A stretch of 64,000 nucleotides of DNA from NCBI RefSeq assembly GCF_000814005.1, contig NZ_JWLK01000001.1:1240001-1304000 (forward strand). Direction: 5' to 3'. Within the stretch, counting starts at the first letter, position 1; each line of letters opens with the position of its first letter. The position numbers were made by a program, and so were the translations under genes. Under the pieces are notes generated by a model. That model did not search any database. It was not told the origin of the DNA and worked only from the letters and a program-made list of their open reading frames with translations. This document shows, in pieces, positions 27,281 to 35,471 of this stretch. The stretch comes from Ruegeria sp. ANG-S4 (GTDB lineage Bacteria > Pseudomonadota > Alphaproteobacteria > Rhodobacterales > Rhodobacteraceae).

Positions 27281-28039
27281 ATGTCAGAAAGACTTAAGGG
27301 GAAGCGTGTCTTGGCCACAGCCGCTGCGCAGGGGATAGGGTTGGCCAGTGCAATCGCGATGGCGCGAGAGGGCGCAAAGGTCTTCGCGACGGATATCAAT
27401 ACTGAAAACCTATCTTCGATTCGCTCAGAGAATCTCGAAAATCTGGAAATTTTCGAGATGGACGTGACGGACGATGCCAGCGTTCAGCAGGGGGTCGCGC
27501 GAGCAAAACCAGACGTTCTGTTCAACTGCGCCGGTTACGTGCATCACGGCACAATTCTGGATGCGACGGACGACGAATGGGATTTCGCGATTGCGCTCAA
27601 CGTGCGGTCCATGATGCGCACGATCAAAGCTGTTTTGCCCGGTATGCTGGAACGTGGCGGCGGTTCGATCATCAACATGTCATCCGCCTTGAGTTCCATA
27701 ATCGGCGCGCCAAACCGGTTCATTTACGGCACGACAAAAGCCGCGGTTGTCGGGCTGACAAAGTCGGTCGCCGTGGACTTCATAACACAAGGTGTTCGGT
27801 GCAACTGCATATGCCCGGGAACGGTCGATAGCCCCAGCTGGCGGGACCGCGTCGATGCCTTGGGTGAGAAACTGGGCAGCCGAGAGGAGGCCCTTGCGCA
27901 ATTTGTGGCGCGGCAGCCGATGGGGCGCGTCGCCAAAGCTGAAGAGATCGCTGCATTGGTCGTCTATCTGGCGAGCGATGAGAGCGCCTTCACCACCGGA
28001 CACACGCATGTAATTGATGGGGGTTGGTCAGGCCAATGA
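27281..28039 (+). CDS. SDR oxidoreductase, 2-keto-3-deoxy-L-fuconate dehydrogenase-like
   Basis: A 252-residue SDR close to the DHRS6/BDH2 and 2-keto-3-deoxy-L-fuconate dehydrogenase group: [15 protein letters not shown], the characteristic [24 protein letters not shown] with the catalytic Ser, and [16 protein letters not shown] with Tyr and Lys, followed by [13 protein letters not shown]. In the non-phosphorylative pathway it oxidises a 2-keto-3-deoxy aldonate at C4 to a 2,4-diketo acid. The downstream IlvD dehydratase and FAH hydrolase fit the steps before and after. GGAAGG is the ribosome site. Confidence 0.85.
   Translation: MSERLKGKRVLATAAAQGIGLASAIAMAREGAKVFATDINTENLSSIRSENLENLEIFEMDVTDDASVQQGVARAKPDVLFNCAGYVHHGTILDATDDEWDFAIALNVRSMMRTIKAVLPGMLERGGGSIINMSSALSSIIGAPNRFIYGTTKAAVVGLTKSVAVDFITQGVRCNCICPGTVDSPSWRDRVDALGEKLGSREEALAQFVARQPMGRVAKAEEIAALVVYLASDESAFTTGHTHVIDGGWSGQ
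27432..27459. repeat. Perfect 11-bp inverted repeat inside the SDR gene
   Basis: ATCTCGAAAAT (27432-27442) and ATTTTCGAGAT (27449-27459) are exact reverse complements around a 6-base CTGGAA spacer. The repeat falls about 150 bases inside the SDR coding region. Part of it resembles the AAATTTCGAGATT stretch beside the operator candidate at 24518-24530. Confidence 0.6.
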
Positions 28040-29832
28040 CGAAAATTTCAAAAGATGATCTGCGGTCGCGCAAGTGGTTCATGAATTCCGAAAATCTTGA
28101 GATGACCGCGCTGTATCTGGAGCGGTATCTCAACTACGGCCTGACCCGATCGGAATTGCAGTCGGGCAAGCCAATAATCGGAATTGCTCAGACCGGCAGC
28201 GACCTTAGCCCCTGCAATCGGCACCATATCGAATTGTCAAAACGCGTTCGCGACGGAATAATTGCGGCGGGTGGGACGTGTATCGAGATCCCAGTTCACC
28301 CAATTCAGGAGACAGGCAAGCGACCGACGGCCTCGCTGGACCGCAACTTGGCTTACCTTTCTTTGGTTGAAAGCCTGTTCGGCTACCCGCTTGACGGGGT
28401 TGTTCTGAACATCGGCTGTGACAAGACCACACCGGCACTTTTGATGGCGGCTGCAACTGTGAACATCCCGGCAATTGCACTGTCGGTTGGCCCCATGCTG
28501 AACGGATGGTGGAAAGGGGAGCGCGCCGGATCTGGGACAGTGATCTGGAAGGCCCGTGAAGACCTTGCTGCCGGAGACATAGACACAGATGAATTCATGG
28601 AAATCGCTGCGGCATCAGCACCCTCGGTTGGATATTGCAACACGATGGGGACAGCAACGACCATGAACTCGCTTGCCGAGGCGCTGGGCATGCAACTGCC
28701 CGGCTCGGCAGCTATTCCGGCACCTTACCGAGAACGCGGTCAAATCAGCTATGAGACCGGAAAACGCATCGTCGAGATGGTTTGGGAGGACCTGCGCCCA
28801 AGCGATGTCATGACCCGGCAGGCGTTTGAAAACGCGATTGTCATAAACTCGGCGATTGGCGGGTCAACGAATGCTCCGATACACCTGAATGGGATCGCCC
28901 GGCATCTGGGCGTTCCACTGAACAATGATGACTGGCAAAGCTACGGCCACGACATTCCGCTTCTGGTCAACATGCAGCCAGCCGGCAAGTATCTTGGCGA
29001 AGACTACCAGCGCGCCGGAGGCGTGCCAGCGGTTGTCGGCGAACTCATTGAAGGGGGATTGCTGCCAAATCCCGACGCATTGACGGTCAATGGCAAATCT
29101 ATGGGGCAAAACTGTACACCCCACCGCTCGTTGAATGGCGACGTCATCAAGCCGGTCGTCAACCCCGTCAAACAGCAAGCTGGTTTCATCAATCTCTCTG
29201 GCAACCTGTTCGAAAGCGCGATTATGAAGACGTCCGTGATCTCGCCGGCGTTTCGGGACGCCTATCTGTCGAACCCGGAAGACCCGGATGCATTTGAGGG
29301 CAGGGCGGTCGTGTTTGATGGCCCGGAGGATTTCCACCATCGCATTGATGATCCAGCGGAAAACATTGACGCCAACTGTATTCTGATCATGCGCGGGGCA
29401 GGGCCAAAAGGATACCCCGGCGCCGCAGAAGTGGTGAATATGAGGCCACCCTCTTACCTATTGAAGCAAGGCGTAGAAGCGCTGCCCTGTATTGGGGATG
29501 GGCGGCAATCGGGAACGTCGGGCAGCCCGTCTATCCTCAACGCGTCCCCCGAGGCTGCCGAAGGAGGGGGACTGGCATTGGTGCGAAATGGCGACCGCCT
29601 GCGTATCGATCTTGGAAAAGGGACTGCCGATATGCTGGTGTCAATCGAAGTGCTGCACGAACGTGCCCGCGAACTTGAGGCAAACGGCGGGTATTCGATG
29701 CCGCCCAACCAATCCCCATGGCAGGAAATTTTCCGCGAAAAAGTGGATCGGCTGGATCGCGGTATGACGCTGAAGGGCGCAGAAAATTACAAAGACATCG
29801 CGCGTAAATTCCTGCCACGCGACAACCACTAA
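28036..29832 (+). CDS. IlvD/Edd family aldonate dehydratase (arabinonate/xylonate/fuconate type)
   Basis: A 598-residue dehydratase, starting at ATG 28036 and sharing ATGA with the SDR stop. The Fe-S cluster cysteines are likely those in [16 protein letters not shown] and [10 protein letters not shown]. The motifs [21 protein letters not shown] and [20 protein letters not shown] are those of sugar-acid rather than amino-acid dehydratases. It should turn an aldonate into the 2-keto-3-deoxy acid that the SDR oxidises. In the well-known fuconate route this step is done by an enolase-family enzyme, so the IlvD type here is an alternative arrangement. Confidence 0.9.
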   Translation: MTKISKDDLRSRKWFMNSENLEMTALYLERYLNYGLTRSELQSGKPIIGIAQTGSDLSPCNRHHIELSKRVRDGIIAAGGTCIEIPVHPIQETGKRPTASLDRNLAYLSLVESLFGYPLDGVVLNIGCDKTTPALLMAAATVNIPAIALSVGPMLNGWWKGERAGSGTVIWKAREDLAAGDIDTDEFMEIAAASAPSVGYCNTMGTATTMNSLAEALGMQLPGSAAIPAPYRERGQISYETGKRIVEMVWEDLRPSDVMTRQAFENAIVINSAIGGSTNAPIHLNGIARHLGVPLNNDDWQSYGHDIPLLVNMQPAGKYLGEDYQRAGGVPAVVGELIEGGLLPNPDALTVNGKSMGQNCTPHRSLNGDVIKPVVNPVKQQAGFINLSGNLFESAIMKTSVISPAFRDAYLSNPEDPDAFEGRAVVFDGPEDFHHRIDDPAENIDANCILIMRGAGPKGYPGAAEVVNMRPPSYLLKQGVEALPCIGDGRQSGTSGSPSILNASPEAAEGGGLALVRNGDRLRIDLGKGTADMLVSIEVLHERARELEANGGYSMPPNQSPWQEIFREKVDRLDRGMTLKGAENYKDIARKFLPRDNH

Positions 29833-29843
29833 AAGGAACTCAA

Positions 29844-30692
29844 ATGAAACTCATTCGTTACGGAGCCGAGGGATCGGAAAAACCTGCTTTGGTCGACGCG
29901 GCAGGTCTGCTGCGCGATTTGTCCGCCCATGTCACCGATATCGCAGGCGATGCGCTGGACGATCAGACCCTTGATATGTTGCGCGCGCTCAACGTTGAGG
30001 ATCTGCCCATTGTTGAAGGTGAGCCGCGGATCGCGCCGTGCGTCGGCAACATCGGCAAGTTCCTTTGTATCGGGCTGAACTATTCGGACCACGCGGCAGA
30101 AACGGGCGCCGACATACCCAAGCACCCCATACTTTTTTTCAAGGCGAACTCAGCCATCGTGGGGGCTTATGACGATGTGGTCATGCCGCGTGGGTCCACA
30201 CAAACGGATTGGGAATGCGAGTTGGGCGTCGTGATTGGGAAAACGGCCAAATACGTATCCAAGTCAGACGCGCTGGACCATGTTGCGGGCTATTGCATCG
30301 TAAACGACGTGTCCGAAAGGTACTTTCAGACAAAGTTGACCGGTCAATGGACCAAGGGCAAATCCTGCGATACGTTCGGGCCGACCGGACCATGGCTGGT
30401 GACCCGAGATGAAATTGCCGATCCGCAGAACCTCGGCATGTCCCTGGATGTAAATGGCCAACGCATGCAGACCGGAAACACTGCGACCATGATCTTCTCT
30501 GTGGCCGAGATAATCGAGCATCTGAGCCATCTTTTCACCCTTCACCCAGGCGATGTGATTTCAACGGGAACGCCGCCCGGTGTCGGGATGGGGATCAAAC
30601 CAGACCCGGTTTACCTGAAAAAAGGCGACGTGATGGAGCTTCGCATCGACGGATTGGGGGTACAGCGCCAAAGGGTTGGCCAAGATGACTGA
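29844..30692 (+). CDS. Fumarylacetoacetate hydrolase family protein (2,4-diketo-3-deoxy-aldonate hydrolase-like)
   Basis: A 282-residue FAH-fold protein with a clear AAGGA ribosome site. The metal-binding region is visible as FLCIGLNYSDHAAE, TDWECELGVVIG and the GYCIVNDVSERYFQ segment, with STGTPPGVGMG near the end. The FYK/ureidoglycolate-lyase-like subgroup includes the hydrolases that split 2,4-diketo-3-deoxy-L-fuconate or -rhamnonate into pyruvate and a 2-hydroxyacid. Its place after the SDR and dehydratase makes that role likely here. Confidence 0.87.
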   Translation: MKLIRYGAEGSEKPALVDAAGLLRDLSAHVTDIAGDALDDQTLDMLRALNVEDLPIVEGEPRIAPCVGNIGKFLCIGLNYSDHAAETGADIPKHPILFFKANSAIVGAYDDVVMPRGSTQTDWECELGVVIGKTAKYVSKSDALDHVAGYCIVNDVSERYFQTKLTGQWTKGKSCDTFGPTGPWLVTRDEIADPQNLGMSLDVNGQRMQTGNTATMIFSVAEIIEHLSHLFTLHPGDVISTGTPPGVGMGIKPDPVYLKKGDVMELRIDGLGVQRQRVGQDD

Positions 30693-31608
30693 CTTGCTGC
30701 AAATCGGCGGGATTACCGAGCGGATGCACAAACGCCTTTTGCCGGCTTTCGACATTCACAAGCAGGACAACTTTGATCCAGAGAAAATCACGCATGTTAT
30801 CACCAATGGTCATGACGGCATTCCGCTTGATTTGATGGCATCCCTGCGTAATCTCAGGATGATCAGCGTCTATGGTGTCGGCTATGACGCGGTTGATGCA
30901 AATGCTGCCGCCGAGCGCGGGATTGTTGTGACCCATACGCCGAACGTCTTGAACAAAGAGGTCGCGACAACAGCCGTTCTTTTGATGCTGTCATGCTATC
31001 GGCAACTTGTGCGCGACGATGATCACGTTCGGTCCGGTCGGTGGGAGGTTGAAGGCAACGCGCCGTTGACCCGATCAGCCGACAATCAGAAAATCGGCAT
31101 TCTTGGCCTTGGCCGCATTGGTCAGGCCATCGCTGAAAAGCTGCAGCCCTGGTCCCCGGAAATCTCGTACCACACCCGCAATCAGAAGGACGTCCCATAC
31201 CGTTACTTCGACAACCTGGTTGAGATGGCGAAACACGTGGATGTTCTGATATGCATCACTCCCGGCGGGCCGTCGACCAACAAGCTGGTGAACGCTGAGG
31301 TGCTGCAGGCATTGGGGGCAACCGGAACGCTGATCAATGTCAGTCGCGGGTCCGTTGTCGACGAAAATGCGCTGATCGACGCGCTGCGAAATGGCGATCT
31401 GGGATGGGCCGGGTTGGATGTTTTCGAGAATGAACCGATCGTTCCAAAGGAATTACGCGACCTATCAAACGTTGTTCTCCTGCCGCACGCCGGAAGCGCC
31501 ACGATTGAGACGCGTGCAGCTATGGGCGATCTGGCGGTCGACAATCTGCTGCAGCATCTCGAGGCTGGTTCGGTGATCACAGCCGTGCCGGAATGCGGCC
31601 ATTTGTAA
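30685..31608 (+). CDS. D-isomer-specific 2-hydroxyacid dehydrogenase (glyoxylate/hydroxypyruvate reductase-like)
   Basis: A 307-residue enzyme with GILGLGRIGQAIAEKL for NAD(P) and the catalytic Arg of NVSRGSVVDE, Glu in ENEPIVP and His in PHAGSATIETR. ATG 30685 has AAGGG at good spacing and overlaps the FAH stop by eight bases; a TTG three codons earlier is less likely. In the operon it may process the 2-hydroxyacid or 2-keto product released by the FAH hydrolase, such as glycolate/glyoxylate or lactate/pyruvate. Confidence 0.88.
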   Translation: MTDLLQIGGITERMHKRLLPAFDIHKQDNFDPEKITHVITNGHDGIPLDLMASLRNLRMISVYGVGYDAVDANAAAERGIVVTHTPNVLNKEVATTAVLLMLSCYRQLVRDDDHVRSGRWEVEGNAPLTRSADNQKIGILGLGRIGQAIAEKLQPWSPEISYHTRNQKDVPYRYFDNLVEMAKHVDVLICITPGGPSTNKLVNAEVLQALGATGTLINVSRGSVVDENALIDALRNGDLGWAGLDVFENEPIVPKELRDLSNVVLLPHAGSATIETRAAMGDLAVDNLLQHLEAGSVITAVPECGHL

Positions 31609-31624
31609 GTGGCCAATCTGACCC

Positions 31625-32215
31625 GTGTTTGAATATGCCGTAGCGGTTTTCTTTCTGTTGATCACGCCCGGGCCGGGCGTGCTGACAACCGCAGGAATTG
31701 GGTCGGCTTTTGGCTTCCGGGCCGGGCTGGGCTTTGTCGCCGGTTTGATGTTGGGCGGGTTCATCAACATGATGTTGGTGGTCTCGGGCGTGGCTGCCTT
31801 GGCTTTGGCGATTCCGGTGTTGAGGACCATTCTTCTTTTTGCTTCGGTCGCATACCTGATGTTTCTCGCCTGGCGTATCGCCAGCGCAGGTTCCCGAGTC
31901 GGCTTTTCGCCGGCGGCATCGCCGCTCGGGTTTAGGAACGGACTGACGCTGCAATTCATTAACCCCAAGGCGTATGTCGTTGGAACCGCTTTGTTTTCCG
32001 GATTTGCCTTCTTGCCCGAAGCGCCCGTGTGGGAGGTCGTTTTGAAAATCATCGTCTTCAATCTGATTTGGCTACCCGTTCACATGATCTGGTTGAGCGC
32101 TGGCGCGAAACTGGGCAGCCTCAATCTCAGCGAAAGATCACATCGAACGATCAACGCTGCGATGGCGTTTTCGCTGCTGGTTGTCGCGTTGATTGCATTG
32201 GCGTCTGTATTGTGA
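31625..32215 (+). CDS. LysE family exporter
   Basis: A 196-residue membrane protein beginning at GTG 31625. The LysE/RhtB signature LLITPGPGVLTTAGIGSAFGFRAG lies near residues 12-35, and six helices are predicted, with QFINPKAYVVGTALF in the middle. Members export amino acids or similar small molecules. As the last gene of the aldonate operon it could vent an excess product. Confidence 0.9.
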   Translation: MFEYAVAVFFLLITPGPGVLTTAGIGSAFGFRAGLGFVAGLMLGGFINMMLVVSGVAALALAIPVLRTILLFASVAYLMFLAWRIASAGSRVGFSPAASPLGFRNGLTLQFINPKAYVVGTALFSGFAFLPEAPVWEVVLKIIVFNLIWLPVHMIWLSAGAKLGSLNLSERSHRTINAAMAFSLLVVALIALASVL

Positions 32216-32557
32216 ACGACGCTTGTGAACAGGCATAAGCTCCTGTTCGCAAAAACGCCGTTATCGCCCGGTCAATGTAACGTGCGACTATTCATGGCCT
32301 GAGTGCAGCGGGGCGCGGAAAATTGCGGAACCGCGCCGCTTCAACTCGGGTGCTGCGGCGTAAAGAGTGGCAATCGTGTGCGGCACTTTTTCAGCGGCAC
32401 GAGATTGGCGCGGGCCCGGGCGGAACTTCTATTGACCGGGTTGCGAACTGTCCAAGTTGGACCATCATCACCTTCAGTGCCAACGTGAAAAACCGCAAAA
32501 CTAATCCAAAGCCCGGTCCAAACGTAATGAGGATGTATGCAACAATCAGAGGTCGCC
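32216..32557. other. Non-coding gap with two hairpins
   Basis: I see no credible gene in these 342 bases. A stem of TTGTGAACAGG (32223-32233) and CCTGTTCGCAA (32242-32252), with one G-U pair and a CATAAGCT loop, follows the lysE stop and may be a terminator, although a U run is missing. A second stem, GGCGCGG (32312-32318) with CCGCGCC (32331-32337), has a 12-base loop and can be extended past a bulge. The right-hand end should hold the promoter for the next gene. Short frames here look like chance. Confidence 0.55.
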
Positions 32558-33061
32558 ATGCTCCGCCCATACATGATCGCGTCAACCATCGGTCTTTTCT
32601 GTGCCGGTCCGCTTCACGCCGGGATTCAAGCACGCTTTGTCGAAGGGGCACCGAAAGATCGGTTCATTATCGAAAACGTGGGTGCGTGTGACGTTGAAGC
32701 CTCGACATTAAGAATTGACCTTGCGCCGTCCTCTGGCCGGCTGATTTTCGATGTTTCAGAAGCAGGTGCCGGAGTGGAGGTCTTCCAGCCGCTCGAATTT
32801 ACCGATGGTGTGGACGCATTGCTGGTTCTGCCCAGTGTTGAAGATGGGCAAACTGCGGTGGAGCTTGAGATTGCGTCGCTCAAGGCAGGCGATAGCCTTG
32901 CTTTCACCATCGACGTCGATGACACAATCGGCCAGCGCGAGATCACTGTCACCGGGTCCGAGATCGCTGGCGCGACGCTGACTTACGCGAAAGATGGGCA
33001 AAGCAGCTCAGCAGTTTTTTCATCTGACGCACGAACAAGCTTGACGATCCCCGAGTGCTGA
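32558..33061 (+). CDS. Small secreted protein of unknown function
   Basis: A 167-residue protein with an N-terminal signal peptide (MLRPYMIASTIGLFCAGPLHA, cleaved around residue 21). The mature part is mainly predicted beta strand and acidic, with IENVGACDVEAS, GRLIFDVSEAGAGVEVFQP, FTIDVDDTIGQREITVTGSEI and a C-terminal Cys. GAGG is five bases before the ATG at 32558; an in-frame ATG at 32537 is less likely. It resembles a group annotated as aggregation factor core in this bacterial family, but that name is uncertain. Two cysteines (near residues 41 and 167) could form a disulfide in the periplasm. Confidence 0.75.
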   Translation: MLRPYMIASTIGLFCAGPLHAGIQARFVEGAPKDRFIIENVGACDVEASTLRIDLAPSSGRLIFDVSEAGAGVEVFQPLEFTDGVDALLVLPSVEDGQTAVELEIASLKAGDSLAFTIDVDDTIGQREITVTGSEIAGATLTYAKDGQSSSAVFSSDARTSLTIPEC

Positions 33062-33100
33062 CGTCAGCTTCGAGAGGACTCACAAGGATGCTGCACTGAA

Positions 33101-33553
33101 ATGACCAAGGTGCTGACACGTATCGGCTTTTTAGCACTTGTTATCGGCGGCGGCATTCTGATCGGGACGTTGACCGCGCCGGGTGAGTGGTACGCGAACT
33201 TGGCCAAACCAGTGTTCAACCCGCCAAACTGGATCTTTGGCCCGGTTTGGACTGTGTTATACGTGCTGATTGCAATAGCTGGCTGGCGTCAATTCGAGGC
33301 GGGCAAAAGATCTGTTGCGATGAAGCTGTGGTGGGCACAGCTTGGATTGAATTTCCTGTGGTCGCCGGTCTTCTTTGTGCTGCAAATGCCTTGGATCGCA
33401 TTGTTTATCATCCTGTGCCTATTGGGTGTCATCGCGGCCTTCATTCGGCAAGTACGCGGATCGGATCAAACATCCGTGCTGATATTCCTGCCCTATCTGG
33501 CATGGGTCGCCTTTGCATCTGCACTGAATTTGTCCATCGCGGCGCTTAACTGA
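33101..33553 (+). CDS. tspO: TspO/MBR family protein
   Basis: A 150-residue, Trp-rich, five-helix membrane protein. Conserved blocks are GEWYANLAKPVFNPPNWIFGPVWT, the AQLGLNFLWSPVFF segment and FLPYLAWVAFASALNL. TspO binds porphyrins and in Rhodobacter modulates pigment genes in response to oxygen and light. Its place directly before a photolyase cluster fits a light/porphyrin stress theme, though it has its own spacing and may be transcribed separately. Confidence 0.93.
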   Translation: MTKVLTRIGFLALVIGGGILIGTLTAPGEWYANLAKPVFNPPNWIFGPVWTVLYVLIAIAGWRQFEAGKRSVAMKLWWAQLGLNFLWSPVFFVLQMPWIALFIILCLLGVIAAFIRQVRGSDQTSVLIFLPYLAWVAFASALNLSIAALN

Positions 33554-33807
33554 TCTAGGCAAAGCGCGACCCCGTTTCCTGATGATCGCTTCGGATAAGG
33601 CATCTCTGCCAACGCTGATATCAGGCGACCTTGACTTGAACAAACAAACAGAATGCCTGATCCCGTTTGTGCAACGAACCAGATACATTGATCCAAAAAC
33701 CTATCATCTGCAGGGCATTGAAACCGGAAACTTAATCCCTTCATGGTGCGCGTTAGCTGGACGTGATTGTGGTGCGACCTAGGTTTTTTCAATCAATCGG
33801 GCGAAGC

Positions 33808-35337
33808 GTGAGGGCAACGGTATTGCAGGTCGTATGGTTCAAACGCGACTTACGGGTTAAAGACCATCAGGCGCTTGTCCGTGCGGCGCAGATGGGACCG
33901 ACGCTGCCGCTTTACATCGTCGAGCCGGAACTCTGGCGACAACCGGACGCATCAGCCAGACACTGGGGATTTATCTCGGAAACACTTGCTGAGTTGAGCG
34001 AGGATCTCGGTCGGCTCGGTCAACCGCTGATCGTGCGTGTCGGCCCAATTGTTGATGTCCTCACCCAACTGAAGCAGGTTAACCTATTGCACGCGCTTTG
34101 GTCCCATGAAGAGACCGGCAACGATTGGACATACCAGCGCGACCGGCAAGTCGCTGCATGGTGTCGCGAGCAGGGGGTGCGCTGGACCGAGGTTCAAAAT
34201 CACGGCGTTTGGCGAAAGCAGGGGTCCCGCGACGGTTGGGCAGCGCGCTGGGACCGGTTCATGGACCAGCCCATTGCAGGTCCTCCGACACTGTCGCCGG
34301 TCAACCTTGAGCCGTGTGGAATACCGACGGCGCTTGATCTGGGCCTCGTCAATGATCCTTGCCCGCAGCGTCAGACCGGGGGGCGGCGTGCCGCATTGGA
34401 ACGGCTGAACAGTTTTCTGAGCCAAAGGGGAGAGTTCTATCAACGCGCAATGTCCAGCCCGTTACAGGGGGCAGAGGCGTGCTCGCGGCTTTCGCCCTAC
34501 CTCGCATGGGGGGCCGTTTCGATGCGTGAGGTTGCACAAGCCTGCGCCGCGCGAAACCGCAGCCTTCCGCCCAAGGCCGTAAATTGGCGCAAGTCCCTAC
34601 GGTCCTTTTCGGGGCGGTTGCACTGGCACTGCCACTTTATCCAAAAGCTTGAAGGCGACCCGCGGATCGAACTCGAAAACATGCACTCGCTCTATGATGG
34701 TCTTCGGCCCGAATCTCCATCAGCAGCGGTGCTGGATGGCTGGAAGGCGGGTGAAACGGGTTACCCGTTTCTGGATGCATGCATGCGGTCTTTGCGTGCG
34801 ACGGGATGGCTTAACTTCAGGATGCGGGCGATGGTGATGGCAACGGCAAGCTATCATCTGTGGCTGGATTGGCGCGCACCTGGGCTGCATCTGGCCCGTA
34901 TGTTCACCGATTACGAACCTGGTATCCATTGGAGTCAGGTACAAATGCAATCAGGCACGACCGGCATCAACACTGTCCGCATCTATAACCCAGTCAAACA
35001 AGGATATGATCAGGACCCGAGCGGGGCCTTCATTCGAACATGGCTGCCGGAACTTGCAGACATTTCCGATCAGTACATCCATGAGCCATGGAAATCAGAG
35101 ATGGCCGATGGTGTGATCGGGCGGCGCTATCCCGCACGCATGTTCGATCATCTGGCTGCGGCCAAGGTCGCGCGTGAGCGTGTCTGGGCCGTGCGGCGAA
35201 GTCCAGAGTTTCGACCTGAAGCGGATGCGATCGTGGCCAGACACGCCAGCCGCAAATCCAGCCGCCCCAAGCGCCGGCAGAGTTCAAGGAAAACCACTGC
35301 GGCGCAACTTGATCTTCCCTTTGGAGACAATGGATGA
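33808..35337 (+). CDS. Cryptochrome/photolyase family protein
   Basis: A 509-residue protein if started at GTG 33808; a TTG at 33823 (MQVVWFKRDLRV) is also reasonable. VVWFKRDLRVKDHQALVRAA opens the N-terminal alpha/beta domain. The FAD domain starts around residue 205, with SRLSPYLAWGAVSMRE and GETGYPFLDACMRSLRATGWLNFRMR. Where E. coli photolyase has NNGGWQW, this protein has EPGIHWSQVQMQSGTTGINT, so it belongs to a separate subgroup. It probably repairs UV-made pyrimidine dimers using blue light, or acts as a photoreceptor. The C-terminus is basic. It is coupled to the next gene by ATGA. Confidence 0.9.
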   Translation: MRATVLQVVWFKRDLRVKDHQALVRAAQMGPTLPLYIVEPELWRQPDASARHWGFISETLAELSEDLGRLGQPLIVRVGPIVDVLTQLKQVNLLHALWSHEETGNDWTYQRDRQVAAWCREQGVRWTEVQNHGVWRKQGSRDGWAARWDRFMDQPIAGPPTLSPVNLEPCGIPTALDLGLVNDPCPQRQTGGRRAALERLNSFLSQRGEFYQRAMSSPLQGAEACSRLSPYLAWGAVSMREVAQACAARNRSLPPKAVNWRKSLRSFSGRLHWHCHFIQKLEGDPRIELENMHSLYDGLRPESPSAAVLDGWKAGETGYPFLDACMRSLRATGWLNFRMRAMVMATASYHLWLDWRAPGLHLARMFTDYEPGIHWSQVQMQSGTTGINTVRIYNPVKQGYDQDPSGAFIRTWLPELADISDQYIHEPWKSEMADGVIGRRYPARMFDHLAAAKVARERVWAVRRSPEFRPEADAIVARHASRKSSRPKRRQSSRKTTAAQLDLPFGDNG

Positions 35338-35471
35338 AGATGCGAAAGAAATCCGACTTGCCTAAAAAAATCTGCGCGACGTGCGGTCGACCATTTTCGT
35401 GGCGCAAGAAATGGTCAAAGGTTTGGAGCGAGGTGCGGTATTGTTCGGACCGTTGCCGGCGTGCGTCATGA
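35334..35471 (+). CDS. DUF2256-type small Cys-rich protein
   Basis: A 45-residue ORF that overlaps both neighbours as ATGA (35334-35337 and 35468-35471), which is strong evidence that it is translated. It contains four cysteines arranged CATC and CSDRC, separated by a Trp- and Lys-rich stretch (FSWRKKWSKVW), and so looks like a tiny zinc ribbon with a nucleic-acid-binding surface. DUF2256 proteins are often found next to photolyase genes; their role is unknown. It may help DNA or RNA contact, or metal-dependent assembly of the light-sensing proteins. Confidence 0.85.
   Translation: MKMRKKSDLPKKICATCGRPFSWRKKWSKVWSEVRYCSDRCRRAS

Noticed and set aside
33658-33694. Two TGATCC boxes (33658 and 33689) upstream of the photolyase gene as possible ECF-sigma (RpoE) promoters
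   Set aside because: No TAAG/TAAT-like -10 box lies at the expected 17-18 base spacing after either.
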